64,000 bases of DNA from Actomonas sp051209155 (lineage in GTDB: Bacteria; Verrucomicrobiota; Verrucomicrobiia; Opitutales; Opitutaceae), in NCBI GenBank assembly GCA_051209155.1, contig JBPJGB010000001.1; one strand, written 5' to 3'. The number at the start of each line of letters is the position of its first letter. The first letter of the stretch is position 1. The notes under the pieces were generated by a model, which was given only the letters and a program-made list of their open reading frames with translations, was not told the origin of the DNA and did not search any database. Both the position numbers and the translations under genes were made by a program. Shown piece after piece: positions 24,890 to 33,461 of this stretch.

Positions 24890-26971
24890 ATGGCGCGACT
24901 GGTTTCCGACGATTGGGCGGCGGGATTGCAGCGATTGATGCTGCCGGATGGCTGGCAGGCCGAAGCGATCCAAGCCCTTGCGGCGGGGCGGGATGTGGTG
25001 GTGGACGCGCCGACCGGCGCCGGCAAAACCTACGTTTTCGAGCGATGGGCCGAGCAGAGCAGTTTCGCTCGCCGGGCCATCTTCACGGTGCCGACCCGGG
25101 CGTTGGCCAACGACAAATATGCCGAGTGGCGCGAGCGCGGTTGGCGGGTGGGCATCGTGACGGGGGATGTGTCCATCGATCCGGAGGCGCCGGTGGTGGT
25201 GGCCACCTTGGAAGCGGTGCAGCGCGACCTCACCGCGACGTCTGTCGCCGGGGCAGCCCGACTTTTGGTCGTCGATGAGTATCAGTGGATCTCGGATGCC
25301 GCGCGGGGCAATCACTACGAGGGGGTGTTGCTGGCTTTGCCGGCGGAGGTGCAGTTGCTACTGTTATCGGGTTCGGTGGGGAATCCGGCGGACGTGCAAG
25401 CCTGGCTGGGCCGCTGGGGACGTGACGTGTGCCTGGTGCGGCATCGTGAGCGCCCGGTGCCCCTGGAGGAATGTGATGTCGATGATTTGGTGCGCGGGCT
25501 GCCGCGGGAGATCACCGGGTTCTGGGCCAAGCGGCTGGCCGGGGCTTTGCGCGAGGGCATGGGGCCGGTGCTGGTCTTCGCGCCGCACCGGCGCGACGCC
25601 GAGCGGCTGGCGCGACAGTTTGCCCGGGAGGTGCCGCTGGCCGAGCCCTTGACCCTCACGACGGCGCAGGAGCAGGCGGCGGGGCCCGAGCTCGCGCGGT
25701 TGTTGCGGCAGCGGGTGGCGTTTCACCACAGTGGCCTTTCCTACCTGCAGCGTGCCGGTGTCGTCGAACCCTTGGCCAAGGCCGGTCAACTTCGCGCAGT
25801 GATCGCTACGCTTGGGCTGAGCGCGGGCATCAATTTTTCGCTGCGCTCGGTCATGGTGACCGCGGAGCGTTACCGGGTGGGGCAGGTGGAGCGGCCGATC
25901 GCACCTCACGACCTTTTGCAGATGGTCGGTCGGGCCGGCCGACGCGGACTGGACGACGTCGGTTACATGTTGGTGAGCCAGCGCACGCCGCGTTTGAGCC
26001 GGGCGGCGCCGCAACGCCTGAAACGAGCGGCAGCGTTGCCCTGGACCTTCCTGCTGCGGCGTCTACGGGTAGGCGATGACGCCGCGCGGCAGATCGCCGG
26101 TTGGGGGGCGCGGTTATTCTCAGCGGAGCCCATCATGGTGGGCACCGAACATACGGCGGCCTTGGGGGCGGCGGTGGCGCTGCCGTGTGGCCAAAAAACG
26201 GATACAGGCCGGGCGCGGGTGTTGCGCCGGAAGCGCAATCCGTTCAAAGGCTGTCGGGATTGCGCGCTGCGTTCGGCCTGTCGGGACTTGTCGCCGCAGC
26301 CAACCTTGTTGTGGTCGCTGCAGCGACTCGGCGTGCTCGATAAACAACTGCGGCTGACGGCCCGCGGCGCGATCGTGGCGAGTTTCATCGGGCCGGAGGG
26401 ACTGGCGCTGGCGGCGGCGTTGGAGGATCGGCGTTATCCGCTGGATGACCTGTTGTTCGACGCGGCCAATCTGTTCGGCGGCGAACGTTTCTGCGGCGAC
26501 GATCCGCGGCGTCTGGGGCGCTTGGTGCAAGTCGCCGAGAAGGTTTACCGGCGTTTCGATTTCGAGGGCTATCTGGTCGAGGGCGTGCCGGAAAATTACG
26601 GGGCGGGCGCGGCCGAGGTGGTGCGGGCGATCACGCAACGCAGTGCCCGGCCCGGCGCGCTTATTGCCGACTTGGACAAGGCCGGACGGGGTGATGTGGA
26701 CCGGCTGATGACGGAGTGGCGTTCATTGCTGCGGCAGGTGGCCCACGCCTCGCCGTTGGAGGTGACGGAGTTGTCGGAGTCCGACCTGCGTTTGGCGGAG
26801 CGCTGGGACCTGTTTCGCGGACTGTGCAGAGCGACCTTGGCGGCGCAGCGGGAGGCGGGTTTGCCGGAGGTGCCGCCGTTGACGGCGGAACAACGCAAGC
26901 CGATCGAGCATCGCTTCCGCCGCTTCAGCGCGAACAGCCGAGCATTCAACCCGCCAGGCCGGACTGCCTGA
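24890..26971 (+). CDS. Ski2-like DExH-type helicase with Cys cluster
   Basis: 693 aa; ATG 24890 is chosen over TTG 24884. SF2 helicase motifs: APTGAGKT (Walker A, 40-47), VPTRALAND (motif Ia), VVDEYQWI (motif II, Asp129-Gln132, an unusual DEYQ instead of DEVH), FHHSGLSYLQR and QMVGRAGRRG (motif VI, 344-353). This order is that of Ski2/Mtr4/Hel308-like proteins. Beyond the RecA domains are Cys433, Cys455, Cys458 and Cys464, spaced C-x21-C-x2-C-x5-C. That resembles a 4Fe-4S pattern. It probably unwinds RNA or DNA in the cytoplasm; substrate unknown. It overlaps the DUF3667 gene tail-to-tail by 26 bp. Confidence 0.86.
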   Translation: MARLVSDDWAAGLQRLMLPDGWQAEAIQALAAGRDVVVDAPTGAGKTYVFERWAEQSSFARRAIFTVPTRALANDKYAEWRERGWRVGIVTGDVSIDPEAPVVVATLEAVQRDLTATSVAGAARLLVVDEYQWISDAARGNHYEGVLLALPAEVQLLLLSGSVGNPADVQAWLGRWGRDVCLVRHRERPVPLEECDVDDLVRGLPREITGFWAKRLAGALREGMGPVLVFAPHRRDAERLARQFAREVPLAEPLTLTTAQEQAAGPELARLLRQRVAFHHSGLSYLQRAGVVEPLAKAGQLRAVIATLGLSAGINFSLRSVMVTAERYRVGQVERPIAPHDLLQMVGRAGRRGLDDVGYMLVSQRTPRLSRAAPQRLKRAAALPWTFLLRRLRVGDDAARQIAGWGARLFSAEPIMVGTEHTAALGAAVALPCGQKTDTGRARVLRRKRNPFKGCRDCALRSACRDLSPQPTLLWSLQRLGVLDKQLRLTARGAIVASFIGPEGLALAAALEDRRYPLDDLLFDAANLFGGERFCGDDPRRLGRLVQVAEKVYRRFDFEGYLVEGVPENYGAGAAEVVRAITQRSARPGALIADLDKAGRGDVDRLMTEWRSLLRQVAHASPLEVTELSESDLRLAERWDLFRGLCRATLAAQREAGLPEVPPLTAEQRKPIEHRFRRFSANSRAFNPPGRTA

Positions 26972-27947
26972 TGAAGAGGACGAGAATGAAGATGGCGCCA
27001 GTGAAGAAGGCGAAGCCGAGCGCGGTGTAGAGCAGGCAGCTCCGCCAGAGCGTGCCCCAGATGCCCGCGCGGAAGATCCGATGCAACGCGAGCGGAAGGT
27101 AGAAGAAAACGTAGGCCCCGGCGACTAACTCGACGAAGGCGGCGAGCGGCTCCCAGGCAAACGCCAGCAGCGTTGACCAGCCCTCGACCATCATGGTGAA
27201 GGTGAAGAAAAAGGCGCCGCTGTGCAGCGCGATGACGAGGTGCTCCAAGTAGGAATAGCGATGGCGCCAAAACAGGACGCGGGTGCACAGCGCTAGCAGC
27301 GGCAGAATGACAAAGAGGATTTTGGGAATGGTGCTCCCGAGCGTTTCGAGGATTTCCTCGCGGGTGGGGAGGCGAAAGTCGCGCTGACCGCGGCGCTCCT
27401 CGAAACTGCGGAGGAAACCGGAAAACGCGGCCTCCAGTTCGTCGTTTTCGGTCGCTAGGCGCGGGGTCGGGTCGGGCCTGGTCGGCGTTTCGACGCCTTC
27501 GGCCACCGCCGCCTCGGCGGTTGGTTCCGGCTCGGGCAGGCGCAGCTCCGGCACCGTGAAGTCGGTGCGCAAGGGCAGGGTGATGAAGTAGACCAGCGTG
27601 ACAAAAAGGTAGAGCCGCAGCGGCGGCACCTGGCTGGAGCGTTTGCCCAGCAGGAAACCGCGGGTCAGGCGGCCCGGGACGAAGAGCAGTTCCACCACGC
27701 TGCGCGTGAAGCGACCGTCGACATGAAAGAGGCTTTCGAGGGCCTCGTGCAGCATGCTCCAAAAGGAGCGGCGGAAGTCGAAGTCGCGTTGGCCGCAGGC
27801 GTGGCAAAACTTCCCCTGCAGGGCGGTGCCGCAATTGAGGCAATGGCCGGGCAGCGGCGGCGGGGATTCGTCTTCGAGCTTCACCGGTGGGGAGTAAGGC
27901 GATCCGGCGCGCGATGAGAAGCGTGAAGGCGCGAACATGTTTGGCAT
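26946..27947 (-). CDS. DUF3667 membrane protein with zinc-ribbon-like N-terminus
   Basis: 333 aa; ATG at 27947, with an in-frame ATG at 27938. Residues around 33-50 read HCLNCGTALQGKFCHACGQ, i.e. two CxxC pairs forming a small zinc ribbon typical of DUF3667. Then a soluble linker, and about four or five hydrophobic segments in the C-terminal half (e.g. ILFVILPLLALCTRVLFW). A Glu/Pro-rich low-complexity stretch lies mid-protein. The function of the family is unknown; the protein should be in the inner membrane with its ribbon in the cytoplasm. Its 3' end overlaps the helicase gene. Confidence 0.82.
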   Translation of the reverse strand: MPNMFAPSRFSSRAGSPYSPPVKLEDESPPPLPGHCLNCGTALQGKFCHACGQRDFDFRRSFWSMLHEALESLFHVDGRFTRSVVELLFVPGRLTRGFLLGKRSSQVPPLRLYLFVTLVYFITLPLRTDFTVPELRLPEPEPTAEAAVAEGVETPTRPDPTPRLATENDELEAAFSGFLRSFEERRGQRDFRLPTREEILETLGSTIPKILFVILPLLALCTRVLFWRHRYSYLEHLVIALHSGAFFFTFTMMVEGWSTLLAFAWEPLAAFVELVAGAYVFFYLPLALHRIFRAGIWGTLWRSCLLYTALGFAFFTGAIFILVLFIRQSGLAG

Positions 27948-27998
27948 TCATCGCGGCCGGTCATTGACGCGGCGGGGCGAACCGAGGAGTCTGCGGGC

Positions 27999-28466
27999 AT
28001 GAGTCGCCGCGTATGCATGTTGATTTTGATCGGTCTTTGGGCCGCGACGATCCGCGCGACCGAAGTGGGCTGGGATGTGCTGGCGGGATTCGACTTTGAG
28101 GCGCCGGCCTATGAAGCCGGGCAGAGCGATGACGACATCGTGACGCAGAGCCGCGCGCAAATTCCGCAGGACATCGCCGCGCTGCACGATCAGCCGGTGG
28201 TGTTGACCGGCTTCATGTTGCCGGTGCGCATGGACGGTTCCGGCAAGGTGACGGAGTTTCTCCTCGTGAGCGATCCCATGGTGTGCTGCTACGGCGCGGT
28301 GCCGAGGGTCAACGAATGGGTGACCGTGAAGCTGGCGAAGCCGGCGGAGGCGTTGATGGATGTGCCGCTGAAATTTGCCGGTCGGCTCCAGGTCGGACCG
28401 GTATTGGACAACGGCTACCTTACGACGATTTACGAATTGCTGGCGGCGGCGCCGGCCGGGGATTGA
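27999..28466 (+). CDS. DUF3299-like secreted protein
   Basis: 155 aa with an N-terminal signal peptide (RRVCMLILIGLWAATIRAT). The rest matches DUF3299 by pattern: PQDIAALHDQPVVLTGFMLPV, then KVTEFLLVSDPMVCCYGAVPRVNEWV, and VPLKFAGRLQVGPVLDNGYLTTIYEL. A CC pair in MVCCYG is a notable feature of the conserved core. No enzyme activity is known. It is probably periplasmic. There is no partner nearby; the upstream DUF3667 gene is divergent (51 bp gap). Confidence 0.72.
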   Translation: MSRRVCMLILIGLWAATIRATEVGWDVLAGFDFEAPAYEAGQSDDDIVTQSRAQIPQDIAALHDQPVVLTGFMLPVRMDGSGKVTEFLLVSDPMVCCYGAVPRVNEWVTVKLAKPAEALMDVPLKFAGRLQVGPVLDNGYLTTIYELLAAAPAGD

Positions 28467-28493
28467 CCGGCCCGGTTCAGGCCAGGTTCGCGA

Positions 28494-28949
28494 TTAGCGG
28501 GAAATGTCGGCCTGGGTGAGCACCCGAAAGCCACTGTTGTTGAGCGCTTGGGCGGCGACATCGATGTCCTCGGCACTGATCACGAGGCCGGGTTTGTCCA
28601 TCGGGCGTATCAGGAAACTGTATACGTAGTGGATGTTGATCTCGGCCTCGAGCAGGGCGCCGAGCACGTTTTTGACGCAGTGTTCGCCGTTGAACTCGAT
28701 CGCCAGCACCGTGGTTTCGGTGAAGGGAAAATCGTTGTTGATCATGAGCTCGCGGGCTTGGTCAGGATCGTCGACCACCATGCGAAAGATCGCGCTGTCG
28801 GTGGTGTCGAGCACGGTGAGGGCGAGAATGTGCACGTCGTGCGTCTGCAGCACCTGGCTCAGATCGTAGAGTCGGCCGACGCGGTTTTCGGCGAAGACCG
28901 AAAACTGTTTCACGGGGTCACGGGCAATGGCAGTCGCGAAGTCCGACAT
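28494..28949 (-). CDS. Double ACT-domain regulatory protein
   Basis: 151 aa. Two ACT-like halves: KQFSVFAENRVGRLYDLSQVLQTHDVHILALTVLDT with VVDDPDQARELM, then ETTVLAIEFNGEHCVKNVLGALLEAEINIHYVYSFLI with DIDVAAQALNNSGFRVL. The order and the VGRL/DLSQVL style match stand-alone ACT proteins related to the regulatory subunit of acetolactate synthase. It probably binds an amino acid, but no regulated enzyme is adjacent. The gene is divergent from the cation efflux gene. Confidence 0.82.
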   Translation of the reverse strand: MSDFATAIARDPVKQFSVFAENRVGRLYDLSQVLQTHDVHILALTVLDTTDSAIFRMVVDDPDQARELMINNDFPFTETTVLAIEFNGEHCVKNVLGALLEAEINIHYVYSFLIRPMDKPGLVISAEDIDVAAQALNNSGFRVLTQADISR

Positions 28950-29040
28950 GATGGCGCGATGGTGCAGTTGAACGGTTTTCGGTCAATTGCGGCCTCGCGG
29001 TGCGGCGCGTGGTGCGCAGGCTGGGGCAGGTTGCCTGCCG

Positions 29041-29979
29041 ATGTCCTCCCCGACTGAACCTTCCGCCCACGACACCGCCGCGCAGCGCGCGTATTCCGGC
29101 GGCGCGTTGGTGTTGCGCGGGGTGCTGCTCAATCTCGGTTTGGCCGGGGTGAAATTTGCCGGGGGGATTTGGGGCAACACCTATGCGCTCATTGCGGACG
29201 GGGTGGAATCGGTGGCGGATGTGTTCTCGTCGCTGATGGTCTGGGCCGGTTTTCGCTGGGCGGCGCAACCGCCGGACGAGAATCACCCCTACGGGCACGG
29301 GAAAGCGGAGTCCTTGGCCGCGTTGGCGGTGGCGTTGTTCCTTTTTGCCGCCACGGGATGGATCGCGTTTCATGCGGTGCATGAGATCGTGACGCCGCAC
29401 CGGGTGCCGCGTCCGTGGACGCTCGTGCTGCTGGGTGGCGTGGTGGTGACCAAGATTGCGTTTGCGCGGCGCCTGCGGGATCTTGGCGAGCAGACCGGCA
29501 GCAATGCGTTGGGCGCCGAGGCGTGGCATCACAGCGCGGACGCGATCACGTCGGGGGCCGCGTTTATCGGCATCACGATTGCGGTGATCGGGGGGCAACG
29601 CTTCGCGGCGGCGGATGATTGGGCGGCATTGATTGCCTGCGGTGTCATCGGCGCGAACGGCGCGCGGGTCCTGCGTCAGGCGGTGGGCGACATCATGGAT
29701 CTCGCCGCGCCGGATGAAACGGCCGCGCAAGTGCGCGCGGTGGCCGCAGCGGTGCCGGGCGTGCGCGATCTGGAGAAGGTGCGGATCCGGCGGGCGGGTT
29801 TGAGCTACCTCGTCGACCTGCACGTGCAAGTGGAGCCCACGCTGAGTGTTCGCGCCGGGCATGACATTGCGGGAGCGGTGAAGCACGCGCTGCTGCGGGC
29901 GCCGCTCCAGATCACCGACGTGCTGGTGCACATCGAGCCGGCGGACGATGCTCCCCGGAACACAAGTGATGAGCAATGA
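29041..29979 (+). CDS. Cation diffusion facilitator family metal efflux transporter
   Basis: 312 aa; ATG 29041 is chosen since the preceding 18 residues are Arg/Gly-rich and non-homologous. Family signatures: ADGVESVADVFSSLMVW and HHSADAITSG, which form the metal-binding residues in TM2 and TM5 (D-x3-D-like and H-x3-D). The ENHPYGHGKAESLAAL loop is also present. Six membrane helices precede a cytoplasmic C-terminal domain with VRIRRAGLSYLVDLHVQV. It should export Zn2+, Co2+, Fe2+ or Mn2+ by proton antiport; the ion is not predictable. PckG starts about 70 bp after. Confidence 0.92.
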   Translation: MSSPTEPSAHDTAAQRAYSGGALVLRGVLLNLGLAGVKFAGGIWGNTYALIADGVESVADVFSSLMVWAGFRWAAQPPDENHPYGHGKAESLAALAVALFLFAATGWIAFHAVHEIVTPHRVPRPWTLVLLGGVVVTKIAFARRLRDLGEQTGSNALGAEAWHHSADAITSGAAFIGITIAVIGGQRFAAADDWAALIACGVIGANGARVLRQAVGDIMDLAAPDETAAQVRAVAAAVPGVRDLEKVRIRRAGLSYLVDLHVQVEPTLSVRAGHDIAGAVKHALLRAPLQITDVLVHIEPADDAPRNTSDEQ

Positions 29980-30048
29980 TGCACAGGTTATGGGGAGAGG
30001 GACGCGTGCGTTTCCGATTTACTCGTTCCGCTAACCACAAACAATCCA

Positions 30049-31869
30049 ATGACGATGACCATGCGCAACCCTGCCGAACCGCTTAGCACGAATAAGAACC
30101 TGCTCAAGTGGGTTGAAAAGATGGCGGCCCTTTGCAAGCCAGCCGCGATTCACTGGGTCGACGGCTCCCAGGAAGAATATGACGCGCTCTGCCAGACCTT
30201 GGTCGATGGCGGCACGTTCACGAAGCTCAACGAAGAGCTTTGGCCGGGCTGTTTCTACGCCCGCTCCGATCCCTCCGACGTCGCCCGCGTCGAAGACCGC
30301 ACCTACATTTGTTCGCTCTCCAAGGACAACGCCGGTCCCACCAACAACTGGGAAGACCCGTTCGTCATGCGCAAGCGGCTCAAGAAGCTCTTCGACGGCT
30401 GCATGGTCGGGCGCACGATGTATGTGCTGCCCTACAGCATGGGCCCGGTCGGTTCGCCCATCTCGCAGATCGGCGTCGAGCTCACCGACTCCGCCTACGT
30501 GGTGGTCAACATGCGCATCATGGCTCGCATCGGCGAGGCGGTCTTCAAGGAGATCGACAAGAATGAGAAGCGCGTCGTGCCCTGCATGCACACCGTCGGC
30601 GCCCCCTTGGCCGAAGGCCAGGAAGACGTGCCGTGGCCGTGCAACAAGGAGAAGTATATCGTCCATTTCCCGGAAACCCGCGAGATTTGGTCCTACGGTT
30701 CGGGCTACGGCGGCAACGCGCTGCTCGGCAAGAAGTGCTTCGCCCTGCGCATCGCTTCCAACATGGCGCGCGACGAAGGCTGGATGGCCGAGCACATGCT
30801 CATCCTCGGCGTCGAAGACCCGCAGGGCGAAAAGACCTACGTCGCAGCCGCCTTCCCCTCGGCCTGCGGCAAGACCAACTTTGCCATGCTCATCCCGCCG
30901 GATGCGCTGGCCGACAAGGGATGGAAGGTCACCACGGTCGGCGATGACATCGCTTGGATCAAACCCGACGCCTCGGGCATGCTCCGCGCGATCAATCCAG
31001 AAGCGGGTTTCTTCGGGGTCGCCCCCGGCACGTCCGACAAGACCAACCCCAACGCGATGAAGTCGCTGGCGAAGAACTCCATCTTCACCAACGTCGCGAT
31101 CAGCGACAACGGCGACATCTGGTGGGAAGGCATGACGGACACCCCGCCGGCCAACCTCACCGACTGGCGCGGCAATCCGTGGACACCGGAGAGCGGCACC
31201 CCCGCGGCGCACCCGAACGCCCGCTTCACCGCGCCGGCTTCGCAATGCCCGACGATTGACCCGGCTTGGGAAGATCCGTCCGGCGTGCCGATCTCGGCCA
31301 TCGTCTTCGGCGGCCGCCGCGCGACCACCATGCCGCTCATCTACCAGGCCTTCAACTGGTCCGGTGGCGTCTACATGGGCGCGACGATGGGGTCGGAAAT
31401 GACCGCCGCCGCCGCCGGCACGCTCGGCAAAGTGCGTCGCGACCCGATGGCGATGCTGCCCTTCTGCGGTTACCACATGGGCGACTACTTCCGCCACTGG
31501 ATCAAGATGCAGCGCACGCTCTCCGAGACCCCCCGCGTCTTCAACGTGAACTGGTTCCGCAAGGACGACGACGGCAAGTTCATGTGGCCCGGTTTCGGCG
31601 AAAACATGCGCATCCTGCAGTGGATCGTCGACCGCGCCCGGGGCCGCACCAAGGCCAAGGAAACCCCGATCGGCTGGCAGCCGCATTACGAAGACATCGA
31701 CTGGACCGGCCTCGATTTCAGCGAGGAGTCCTTCAATGAACTCCAAGCGGTGGACCGCGAAATGTGGCGCAAGGAAATCATGGGTCATGAGGAATTGTTC
31801 CTCACGCTCCACGACCACCTGCCCAAGGAAATGGTCTACGAGCGCGAACTGCTCATCTGCCGCATGTAG
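30049..31869 (+). CDS. pckG: Phosphoenolpyruvate carboxykinase (GTP)
   Basis: 606 aa, starting MTMTMRN (three in-frame ATG codons at 30049, 30055 and 30061). It is the GTP-dependent type: the substrate loop is VLPYSMGPVGSPISQIGVELTDSAYVV, the P-loop FPSACGKTNFAML, the metal site GDDIAWI and the nucleotide/substrate segment NVNWFRKD. The enzyme decarboxylates and phosphorylates oxaloacetate to PEP for gluconeogenesis. Full family length, no missing residues visible. Codon use (mostly C-ending, few rare codons) suggests high expression. It is monocistronic with a strong terminator. Confidence 0.97.
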   Translation: MTMTMRNPAEPLSTNKNLLKWVEKMAALCKPAAIHWVDGSQEEYDALCQTLVDGGTFTKLNEELWPGCFYARSDPSDVARVEDRTYICSLSKDNAGPTNNWEDPFVMRKRLKKLFDGCMVGRTMYVLPYSMGPVGSPISQIGVELTDSAYVVVNMRIMARIGEAVFKEIDKNEKRVVPCMHTVGAPLAEGQEDVPWPCNKEKYIVHFPETREIWSYGSGYGGNALLGKKCFALRIASNMARDEGWMAEHMLILGVEDPQGEKTYVAAAFPSACGKTNFAMLIPPDALADKGWKVTTVGDDIAWIKPDASGMLRAINPEAGFFGVAPGTSDKTNPNAMKSLAKNSIFTNVAISDNGDIWWEGMTDTPPANLTDWRGNPWTPESGTPAAHPNARFTAPASQCPTIDPAWEDPSGVPISAIVFGGRRATTMPLIYQAFNWSGGVYMGATMGSEMTAAAAGTLGKVRRDPMAMLPFCGYHMGDYFRHWIKMQRTLSETPRVFNVNWFRKDDDGKFMWPGFGENMRILQWIVDRARGRTKAKETPIGWQPHYEDIDWTGLDFSEESFNELQAVDREMWRKEIMGHEELFLTLHDHLPKEMVYERELLICRM

Positions 31870-31900
31870 TCGGTCCGTTTTCGTCTTCTTCCGTCACTTC

Positions 31901-31929
31901 ACGCCGCTCCGCGTTTGTCGGGGCGGCGT
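31901..31929 (+). terminator. Terminator of pckG
   Basis: A 10-bp stem ACGCCGCTCC / GGGGCGGCGT (one G-T wobble) with a 9-nt loop, followed by TTCTTTTT, 31 bp past the stop codon. Confidence 0.85.
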
Positions 31930-31982
31930 TTCTTTTTGGCGGTTAAGCCAGTTGCCCGGCGGGCCGATAGGAACAAGTAGCC

Positions 31983-32825
31983 ATGTCGACCGTCGCCCCC
32001 TTTATCGCGGAGGATTCGTTCCTCGCCACCGCCGCCAAACTGCCGGCCTCTCCGGCGATCCTGGCGGAGTTCAATGAACTTACGCTCGACCCTCACATGG
32101 TGATCGAGGAAGCCACCGCCCTGCTGCGCCGCGATTCCACGCTGGCCGGCGACGTGGTGCGCGTGAGCAACAGCCCGGTCTACGGCGGCGATCGCATCAG
32201 CGCGGTCGAGGACGCCGTGGCGCGGGTGGGTCTCAAGGAAGTTTACCGCCTCGTGAGCCTGGCGACCACCGCGCGTCTGGCGGAACTGGCCATGCCGACT
32301 TACGGCGTGTTCGTCGGCCGCCTGGCCAAGTCGACGCTCCTGCACGGTGTCGCGGCCGAGGCGATTGCCACCGAATGTGGACTCGATTGCCGCGCCGCCT
32401 ATACCGCTGCGCTGGTGCGTATGCTCGGGATGCGGGTGATCGATGCGACGCTGCGCAACTGTGATTGGGTCGCGCCGGCGTCGACCTCCGACATGCTCGG
32501 CTGGGAGCGGGAAAAAATCGGGCGCGCCAATCCTGAAGTCGCGGAGCTGGTGCTGCGCAAGTGGCGCTTTGGCGAGGACGTCGTGGAAGCCGTGAGGGAG
32601 CAATACCTCGAGGAAGGGCCCGACCAGGCGAGCCTGATGGCCATCGTGCTCAATCTCGCCGGCACCTTTGTGGTGCGAGCCGAAGCCGCCGTGGCCGGTG
32701 AAGCCCCGCTGTGGACCAAAACGCCGGAGAAGCTCGCGATTATCGGGCTCAGTGAAGCGAAGTTCGAGTCGTTGCAGGACCCGATCCAGCAGGAATACGA
32801 ACGCCTGCTTGAGGCCTTCGCCTGA
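31983..32825 (+). CDS. HDOD domain protein
   Basis: 280 aa. The HDOD (HD-related output) fold is read from KLPASPAILAEFNELTLDP at the start, LLRRDSTLAGDVVRVSNSPVYGG and ISAVEDAVARVGLKEVYRLVSLATTARLAELA, then the later helices. The metal-binding HD pair of true phosphohydrolases is missing, as usual for HDOD. Family members act in signalling, motility and cell-cycle output. A second HDOD gene lies 0.6 kb downstream with the same block order, so they look like paralogues. No receiver or GGDEF domain is attached. Confidence 0.85.
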   Translation: MSTVAPFIAEDSFLATAAKLPASPAILAEFNELTLDPHMVIEEATALLRRDSTLAGDVVRVSNSPVYGGDRISAVEDAVARVGLKEVYRLVSLATTARLAELAMPTYGVFVGRLAKSTLLHGVAAEAIATECGLDCRAAYTAALVRMLGMRVIDATLRNCDWVAPASTSDMLGWEREKIGRANPEVAELVLRKWRFGEDVVEAVREQYLEEGPDQASLMAIVLNLAGTFVVRAEAAVAGEAPLWTKTPEKLAIIGLSEAKFESLQDPIQQEYERLLEAFA

Positions 32826-32834
32826 GCGCGCATC

Positions 32835-33347
32835 TTACCACGGCCACTGCAACCAGGTCGGCCACAGCGGCCATTGCACGGCGTAGAGAAACAGCGCGAT
32901 CATCATCAGCGCGCAGCCCAGACGGCCGACCGTTGAAAGCAGGAAACCCACCGCGGCGCCCATACCCGCACGCAGCGACTCCTGGTGGGTGCGTTTGGCG
33001 GCGTAGCGCTCGGCCACGACGGCGCCGAAGATGGTGCCCAACAGCAGGGCGGGCAGGGAAAAAAACATGCCGATGAAGGCGCCGCCGCTGGCCCCGGCCA
33101 TACCCCAGCGGGTGCCGCCAAAAAGACGCGTTCCCACCAGCACACCGGCGAAGTCGACGATCACGGAGACGACCCAAACGAGTCCGATCCAGCCCAGCAT
33201 TCCCCAGCCTAAGGACGCGGGCAGGAAGAGTTTGTGCAGGATGAAGCCCAGCAGGATAAGCGTCGTGCCCGGGATGAGTGGCACCAACACGCCCAGCAGT
33301 CCGGCCAAGGTCAGCAGGGTGGTGAGGGACCAAACGAGAAGTTCCAT
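32835..33347 (-). CDS. DUF456 membrane protein
   Basis: 170 aa, about five hydrophobic segments. The glycine-rich stretch GLLGVLVPLIPGTTLILLGFILHKL and GTRLFGGTRWGMAGASGGAFIGMFF are the diagnostic DUF456 pieces. The family is a small membrane protein of unknown function. It lies opposite to and between the two HDOD genes, converging with the first (9-bp gap) and diverging from the second. Confidence 0.85.
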   Translation of the reverse strand: MELLVWSLTTLLTLAGLLGVLVPLIPGTTLILLGFILHKLFLPASLGWGMLGWIGLVWVVSVIVDFAGVLVGTRLFGGTRWGMAGASGGAFIGMFFSLPALLLGTIFGAVVAERYAAKRTHQESLRAGMGAAVGFLLSTVGRLGCALMMIALFLYAVQWPLWPTWLQWPW

Positions 33348-33461
33348 GTGCAGTTAACACCTGAGGGCGGTGGGAGGTTGCAGCGAGGCGGAAAATTGCC
33401 GGCGCAAACTGGGTAGAATCACTCAAGTCGAGCGCACGGGTGCCGTTGTCAGGGGATACCT

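Noticed and set aside
30031..31818. 595-codon minus-strand frame across pckG
   Set aside because: Antisense shadow of a codon-biased gene; sequence is His/Val/Gly/Arg low-complexity.
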